DNA of 64,000 nt from Brienomyrus brachyistius (lineage: Eukaryota; Chordata; Actinopteri; Osteoglossiformes; Mormyridae): contig NC_064541.1 in NCBI RefSeq assembly GCF_023856365.1, forward strand, positions 22,608,214-22,672,213, given 5' to 3'. Within the stretch, counting starts at the first letter, position 1. The number at the start of each line of letters is the position of its first letter. Below are positions 57,288 to 64,000 of this stretch, piece after piece. The notes below the pieces were generated by a model. The model did not search any database and had not been told where the DNA came from. It was given only the letters and a program-made list of their open reading frames with translations. The position numbers and the translations under genes were made by a program.

Positions 57288-60200
57288 CTATTTGTTTTGG
57301 TCTGTAGCCTTAGGATCTCCAATAAACTCCACCATGGGAACCTTCTCAGTCGGAGATACCGGCAAGGTCGCGGCATTCTCAGGGGGCGGGCTCGATGCGG
57401 TGTTCTCAGGTCTGGAGAAACCACAGGCGATTTCCTCGAAGGTTTTCCCCTTGGTCTCGGGAACACGGAAGTATGTGAAGATGAAGAAGAATAAGAGGAG
57501 GATCACAAAGATGATAAAGACGTAGGATCCGCACAGCTCCTGGAAACCGAAGAGGAAAGAGGGTGAATTGAGCAGTAAGATTTAGCTGTAAGAGGAGAGC
57601 AGGTTTGGAACCAAAGGCATAGATTTGGGTATGGATGGTAGGGACATGCCCCTACCAATATTGTGGGAATACCTGATGAGTTTAGGAGAGTGGGGGGGGG
57701 GGGGTCAGGGCTGATTTGGTCCCTACCAATGCTGAAAGCAAACCAACACCCTTGTCTGGGACTGCACAAGGAAGACGCCAACATTCTCTTTATGTAGGCT
57801 TGTTTGGTATTTCGGAAGAATTAGGTCTTTGTTTGTGCCTGGATGTGTGACTATGGAGCAAGAATATATTTGTAACAGAATCACTTTTTTCATAGCGTAG
57901 TTTAGAGAGTGATGTTATGTTGTCATATTGAAATACATTTGTGTTTATTTAGGCAATACAATATTCAAATCAAGGCCTCACCATGGGTTTGGGGGTTTGA
58001 GTTTTGCCTCGGATTCTGTGTGTGTGTTTATCACACCAGTCAACACTCCTGGAGGCCAAAACCACGCCTGGTGGCCAAACCACCTGATGTCAGTTGGTTC
58101 TTATTTTGCTCTGTGCTGAACTGTCTTGCCTACTTGTGCTTCTGCTTGACTGCTACCAGTTTTTCTAATCTTTTCTGACCCGGCTTGTGGAACTTCAGTT
58201 TTTTATGTATATTATTCCGGACGGCTTCTGACTTTCCTCAGTATTGGACACACAATACTTTGATTATGATTGATGCCTGTTATCCAGGAGTATAATTCAA
58301 TAATCCCGCCTACTCTACACTTGGATCTCAGCCCTCTTTCATTACAGTGGAGTTCCAGGTTCTCCCAGTTTTGACATGTTTCCTAACCACTCTATGGCTG
58401 TGGTCTCCTTCCACAATCCAAAACTATGCAGTTTGCTTAATTGGTTTCTTTAAATTGCCTCAAGTGTTTGATTGGTAATCTCTTCATAGGCTCATGCCCT
58501 TTGCTACTTGAGATAGGCTCCTGAAACTCCCTTTGGTCTGTAATGGACAAGCGAAAATAGGTGGACAAATGATCAACTTACAAAGTGCTCTTCCACAGTC
58601 AGCTAGAGGGACCAGACAATTAACATACTGGCCATCTAGCAGAAACGCATCTGTATGACATTACCTCCAGTTTTGGGAAGGTGAGCCCAACAATGAAGTT
58701 GGCCGTCCAGTTGGAGCAGCCAGACACGGCCATGGCAGCGGGTCGCGGCCCCTGAGAAAACAGCTCGGCCACAATGAACCAGGGGATTGGCCCAGGTCCC
58801 ATCTCAAACATGGCTACAAATCCAAACACTGCCACAATAGCCACATACTTCATCGGGGGTGTTGAGTCCTGCTCAGATAGAGAGAAAGAAAGGATGAGAA
58901 ACACAGCCAAAGCCGCCAATTTATAAATAGGAGAACAACAAGCGGGCTGCGATATAAACATGTTTACAATCATAATAATAAAAAATATTCTTCATAAAGT
59001 TATATTAAATAAATTGATGGGTATAACAGGTGAAACCTACCACCAGCTGGAGGGAAACAGCCATGATAAGACCACAGAGAGCCATTCCACCACATCCGAG
59101 GAGGTGCAGAGTTCTGCGTCCTGCCCTTTCCACCAGAAAGAGCTGAAATGCGAATCCAGACAAGCTTTCAGTACAACTAACATTAGCAACAGAATATTAC
59201 TGGAATCTGCAATGTGTAATTGAAATAAATACTGTAAATAAATACTTACAGATACAACAGTGAACACTGTGTTAACTACACCTGTGCCAATAGTAGCATA
59301 AATGGGTTCAGGTATATCTGCATTTTCAAAAATACCCGTCGAGTAGTAGAAGACCTGAGAAATAAAGGAACAACAAGCATGAATATGAACAATAACAATC
59401 ATGAACTCAAGCATACCTCTTTGAACAAATCATCAGCAAGCTGAAGCACCATCAAAGTGCCTCAGTCCTGCTACTGACAATCGGTGATCCGAGAACATGA
59501 AGTCCACCTACTGCGTTGATTCCTGAGAGCTGCTGGGAGAGTTGCAAGATGATGGCGATGATGATGGGCTGCCTGTAGGCGCGAGTGCGGAACAGCTCAG
59601 GGATGGTGACCTGTTTCTCCATGGCCAACTTCATGCTCTCTTCCTTCATCTCTTGGATGTCGGCACTCACGTCCTCATAGCCCCGCAACCGCACAAGCGC
59701 TGAGGATGAGACGCATGAAGAAGTGTGAGAGATTCATGGGGATTTGGTGGTCATGGCTCTACACTGGCCATTTTTCCAAGTAGCAGAGGTGCTATTAAGT
59801 TAAAAAAAATAGCAGCTGACACAAAAAAAATTGTAGAACTGACTCAACAAAACCTCAGTAAAGTAACAATGCGGTCCAAAAAGGGTGCTTTATGTCCAAG
59901 TTTTATGAAATTCATAAGGCGGCTAATAATTCAATTTTATAACTGCATTCAAAGTAAGGCACTCATCAGTCAGGTGATTTGAAGGAAATAAATAAAAATA
60001 AAAAAAAACAAAAATAAACACAAAGGGAGCCTGCTCTGAAAAACAGGCTCACAAACACTATGTACAGAAACGTGTGTACACAGAACTATGTACAGAAACG
60101 TGTGTACACATGGCATTTTTATAATTTTGTGGGGACCAGAAAAATGTTCCCACTAGAAAAATAGTAACATGTTTTAACACGATTAGAGGACATTTGACCC

Positions 60201-63018
60201 CCCAATGTGGTAAATACAACCCCACACACACAAACACACACAGAGATTTGTCATTATATCGTTGTGGGGACTCGATATCATACAAGTAACCTGGTGTCAA
60301 TACCTGATAGTTACTAACTGGCGATTATTGCCTGTCAGGAAAGTAGGCTTAGATAAGCACATTGCCGACAGCCTTGATGGCCCAGTAAATAGGATAACGC
60401 TAAAACTTGTGATAAAATGAGCCACTGATGATTTTTAGAAGAATTAGACTAGGCTATTAATTACTTTTAAAAGTTTGTCTAGTGTGGTGTGCAGACCACA
60501 CAATCCTGAAAAAAAAAATATTCCATGTTACATATCGATCCACAAAAATACATGATTTGTCCCCTATTTAACTATTCATAGAAAAATTACACGGTGTTTG
60601 TGTCACGCCCGGCTTGTCCGATCCTTGTGTGTGCCACGCCCCCTGATTATCCACGTGTGCTTCCCCGATCATGCCCAGCTGTGTCTTGTTATTTCGCCCT
60701 GTCTTTTATCTATATCAGTCCACGTCTTGCCCTGCCGTTTGTCCGTCACTGATAGGTGATGTTAGTTGAGGTCCGTGATGTCCCGTTCTCCCCGTAGCTG
60801 TCGTCCCCTTAATAAATCCCCAGTTTTCCCTGCCTTTTGCCTCCCGGCTTCGTCATTCCCTGCCTCCTTCCCGCCAGCCTGCTCGTCCGCACCCGCGAAC
60901 TCTGACAATTTGTCACTGCGATAGTTATTTTGTTGAGCATGACCGCCAGTAACTTACTTTGTTTCGAGTGCTCAGCTTAGTAGAGTGATGCATGCTGGGA
61001 ATACTAGTTTTAACCAAGTTAACAGTTACTAGTCGATTCAATGTAGCTTTCCAAAAAGAACTACAGGTAGAGCTGCAATGTCATTGCCGAGTCCGGTGAT
61101 AAGGTTAATTGCACCAAGCTACTGTCTAACACACATCACACATAGAAATTTCAAATTTCAAAAAGTAGAGGCTTTATCCTGCTCTTAGCTACCACTTCCA
61201 TTTATTGTTTTATATCATCATTCTAAATGTCTCTCCAATAGGTTCATGGCGGTACGATGTAAAGTAACACGGACTTCTGCTGTGCCCTCAGGGTCGGCAC
61301 AACTCGATTCTTCTGAATACCCCTCCGGCAAAACGAATGTGCCCACAATGGTTTTCAAAGAATGATTCGGAGAATGGTGCATGGCTGAGGTTCCCTTTGG
61401 TTCCCCTGAGTGTTCGCGATGGTGGGCTCACCTTTACGTGCTTCTTCTTCCTGATTGAGGGTGATAAGGAGGTAGCGTGGGCTCTCTGTGCAGAAAGGTA
61501 GCAGCAGACACTGCAGGACCGCTGGCAATGCCGTCAGGGCTAATAGCAGAGGCCAAAGGGTATCTGAGCCCAGCAGGGACTCCAGGCCAAAGATCTACAG
61601 AAACACAGCATTTCGATCCAGGACATAATTAATTTCTGCTCAATTTCTTCCAAATTCAGGCCCAAACTACTCACAACAATCCAACTAACCAGTATAATGA
61701 CAGGTACTTTTGGAGGCAAACAGTTACTGAAAGGGGTCCTGGCTCAGTGTGCAGCACTGTCACTGGGCCATCTGAAGACATGCAGCTATGTGAAGTGCCT
61801 TCTCTAAATGGGCCTTAGTGTGTGGGCTTGGGCCCTGAGATGTACTGGCATGCAGTCCAGTATGTCTGCTGCCTTGTGCCCTGTGCAGCCTGGTTCAGGC
61901 TCCTGTTTCCCTATACTAGATAAGATATTGTCCGTGGATGGGTGAAGAAAAGGTTCTTCTAGTTTACCAACTTATATGTATCATACTGCAATGTCCAGTG
62001 TTGTGGAAGCTCTGGGAACTATTCCACACCTATCTGTTATTAATAATATTGCAACACATTAAATACATATTCTGAACTTCATATCATAATATCAAAGTTT
62101 GCTTGCGAAAATGTTTAAGACATTAATACAGGCAGTCCCCGGATTAAGAACGTCAAACTTACGGACAGCTCATACTTACTGTACATACAATGGTTCGTAT
62201 TAAAAGAAGTGACATGCTACTTTATGACGCTCATGAAAATATTGCATAGCCTCAGCAGTTCTTTGGCTTGAGGGACAGTACAGTACCGTATGTAGTTACT
62301 TTTATTATTACATTATTATTATGTACTTTTAATATAACTGTTCCGACCTACAAATTCAGCTTAAAGACAGACTTAGGGAACGGATCCTCTTCATAACCAG
62401 GAGACTGCCTCTACACGCTTCTTAGCTATGGTGAACTACAATGTTGCCGCAGTTCAGTCTACACTCCAACGTCACCTTTGCCGAGTTATGAAAACCCAGC
62501 ATAAAATGTGTCGCCTCACCTGGGCTATTAGGATCCCAACAACCACACCCAGCTGGTGCAGTGTCCCAAAAGCCCCCCGGACAGCGGTGGGGGCCACCTC
62601 ACCCAGATACATGGGGGTGAGCCCAGTGCAGAAGCCACAAAAGAGGCCGACGACCAGACGTCCCACTATCACCATTTCAAAGGAGGAGGAAATCTTGGCA
62701 AGGCCCATCAGAACGGCACCTGCCAGGACTAGCGCATTCACCAGCAGCATGGACTTTCGCCTGCAGACATAGCAGCAAAGAAGAGAAGCAGTCACCTTAC
62801 AGGCCCTCATGTTTATCAATGGCAGGCTGGACAGCGCCCGTGGACCCACCTACTCACCTGCCAAAACGGTTGACCATGGCGCCTACACTGAACGATCCCA
62901 CCATGCCACCGATGCTGAAAATAGAAACGGCAAAACTCCAGATGATGGTGCCCATGCCAGAGCTGATGGGATGGCCGTACCTCTTTATCCATGTGCTGTT
63001 GAAGAACTCTCGAACTTT
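57288..63018 (-). CDS. slc2a3: Class I facilitative glucose transporter, 5' end outside window
   Basis: Eight exons: 62858-63018, 62520-62760, 61432-61594, 59512-59699, 59250-59354, 59041-59142, 58665-58868, 57288-57539; 1416 bp, 471 residues plus stop. Sizes 241/163/188/105/102/204 are those of class I GLUT genes. Missing are the start codon and first membrane helix, which lie beyond 64000. Seen: NSTW glycosylation site, [35 protein letters not shown] (QLS in helix 7, as in glucose rather than fructose carriers), [21 protein letters not shown]. Oddities: the usual PESPR after helix 6 reads TESPR, and the C-terminal tail is Pro-rich, ending KATDQNK. Twelve-helix plasma-membrane uniporter. GLUT3 fits best by recalled similarity ([19 protein letters not shown]); GLUT1 and GLUT4 cannot be excluded. 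Confidence 0.88.
60057..60110. repeat. Two tandem 27-bp units
   Basis: The unit actatgtacagaaacgtgtg plus tacacag occurs twice in a row inside a transporter intron. Confidence 0.8.
60110..60300 (-). repeat. Dispersed repeat related to the trpv6-intron pair
   Basis: Contains gtggggaccagaaaaatgtt and ttgtggggactcgatatcat, with the same paired ggggac / fragments as the repeats at 19770-20330 but in the opposite sense. It is partial and diverged. Confidence 0.4.
60601..60907 (+). mobile_element. Solo LTR related to the 1609-4755 element
   Basis: Starts tgtcacgcccggcttgtccg and ends aactctgaca, with the same internal landmarks as the 287-bp LTR (gtgccacgccccctgattat, ccacgtgtgctt, gtgtcttgtt, aataaa at 60811-60816). 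No second copy or interior is nearby, so it is the product of LTR-LTR recombination. Flanks gtttg and atttg match in 4 of 5 bases. It differs clearly from the 1609 LTRs and is older or from another subfamily. Confidence 0.8.
61735..61925 (+). mobile_element. Decayed SINE-like sequence
   Basis: Contains ggtcctggctcagtgtgcag, tactggcatgcagtccagta and ctgcttccttgtgcccyg-like blocks in the order found in tRNA-derived SINE bodies of this genome. Highly diverged, and the assignment is tentative. It is in a transporter intron. Confidence 0.35.
62129..62410. mobile_element. MITE with caggcagtccccgg termini
   Basis: The left end caggcagtccccggattaag and the right end cttcataaccaggagactgcctc pair as imperfect inverted repeats. 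TA flanks both sides (62127-62128 and 62411-62412). Non-coding interior of about 280 bp. It lies between two transporter exons, about 110 bp from the exon at 62520. Confidence 0.6.
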
Positions 63019-63947
63019 CTGATTTGAGCAGAGAACAGACAGGCCTTTAGGTAAAGTCAGGAGGAGGCACACAACTGATACAAAAACAATAAATGGGGCA
63101 CCAAGGGTGTTTGGCATTAATTTCCGTGTCAAAACAAAGAAATATGAGAAGGGAAGCATTGGAGCAACTTCCAAAAAGCTCATCAATTATATATTACACT
63201 GAGAAAAATCCTGCTGTAACATTTTTTGTCCAGTAGGTGGCCAAAATGGTGGAATCACATGTCTGTTAACCGTTAAACCGAACTCATGAAGTACAGATTT
63301 TGTTGGATATTCATCAGTAAATTCACAATGCAATGTGAATAATAGTGTTATATATAAATAAAAACATGCCTCTATTGGGAGAGTGACGGCAAACAAGAAG
63401 ACTAATAGTTTACAGTCACAACATTTGTATAAATATTAATTTTAATATTAATTTATATAATGATAAGGAAGCTATTCCATCAGTGCTATGGCAATGTTTT
63501 TAATTGTCATACTAAGAAACAAACCAGGCTTTTAAGGTACTTAAATGAACTGCAGCCATATAATTGTCTCCCACTGTACCACAATCAGACCTAGTCACAC
63601 TAAAATAAATGATGCACTTATACGATAGCAGTCTAGTAAGAATACTGCAGTGAGCTATCACTAGTAAGCATATGAGTGATCATGTTTTAATGCCCTTCAT
63701 CTGACTTTGAATCAAAATCGGTCCCACCCCTCCTGCTTTCTAATTGGCTAAAGTGGTGTCATGTTTGCTTGTAACATACATCAGGATATGTCATACGGCA
63801 TCTACTGATCAATATCATTCAGTGTGTTGCCCTGGGATGGCTTTGGTGAGGAGCACTTAATGGCATCCAATGGGGTGCATCATGTTTTACTCATTTCCGG
63901 TGAAAATTAGCAGAAACAATTTGTGACTACTGAACACTTTATTCCGC

Positions 63948-63998
<51 letters not shown>

Positions 63999-64000
63999 GA
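63019..64000. other. Transporter 5' intron, window edge
   Basis: No further transporter exon is visible: the first-helix exon (a GxxQFGYN-type motif) is not found on the minus strand here, so it must lie beyond 64000. AT-rich, ending in a CA repeat. Confidence 0.55.
63951..63995. repeat. (CA)n microsatellite
   Basis: About 21 CA units running to the window end. Confidence 0.95.

Noticed and set aside
63019..63396. Minus-strand ORFs upstream of the transporter as its first exon
   Set aside because: They lack the first-helix QFGYN-type motif and run into the acceptor at 63019-63020; this is intron.

Overview
The window is vertebrate nuclear DNA, almost certainly from a ray-finned fish. Genes are split into small exons with GT-AG introns. 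The intergenic and intronic DNA is full of fish-type repeats: Tc1-like elements, a tRNA-derived SINE, hAT MITEs and long di- and tetranucleotide tracts. The gene products are vertebrate families. There is no operon, phage, CRISPR or other prokaryotic feature.

Layout. (1) 1-5,600 is a nested transposon pile. A Tc1-like transposase relic is split by a 520-bp MITE, and a 3.1-kb LTR retrotransposon with two identical-looking 287-bp LTRs and a proline-rich internal ORF sits beside it. (2) 5,614-12,316, plus strand, is a single-pass type II C-type lectin-like receptor whose introns hold several inverted transposon copies. (3) 13,054-22,854, minus strand, is a full 16-exon TRPV5/6-type calcium channel gene (trpv6-like, 708 residues as assembled) whose selectivity-filter region departs from the family. 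It is tail-to-tail with the lectin gene. (4) 22,855-28,644 is repeat-rich and has no gene I can support. (5) 28,645-52,847, minus strand, is a complete Eph receptor gene, best matched to ephb6. I could chain 19 coding exons with matching phases into 1,003 codons plus stop. Unlike mammalian EPHB6, the kinase keeps the VAVK lysine, HRDLAARN and DFG. (6) 57,288-63,018, minus strand, is a class I facilitative glucose transporter (slc2a3-like) whose first coding exon(s) lie beyond the window.

The genes do not form a pathway. TRPV6 next to EPHB6 matches human 7q34. A glucose transporter of the GLUT3 type and an NK-type lectin resemble the human 12p13 neighbourhood, so this fish locus seems to combine content now split between two human chromosomes. 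Exon boundaries were derived by hand from splice motifs. For every gene the phases join and the total CDS length is a multiple of three, which is the main internal check. Similarity statements rest on recalled family sequences, not on a database search.
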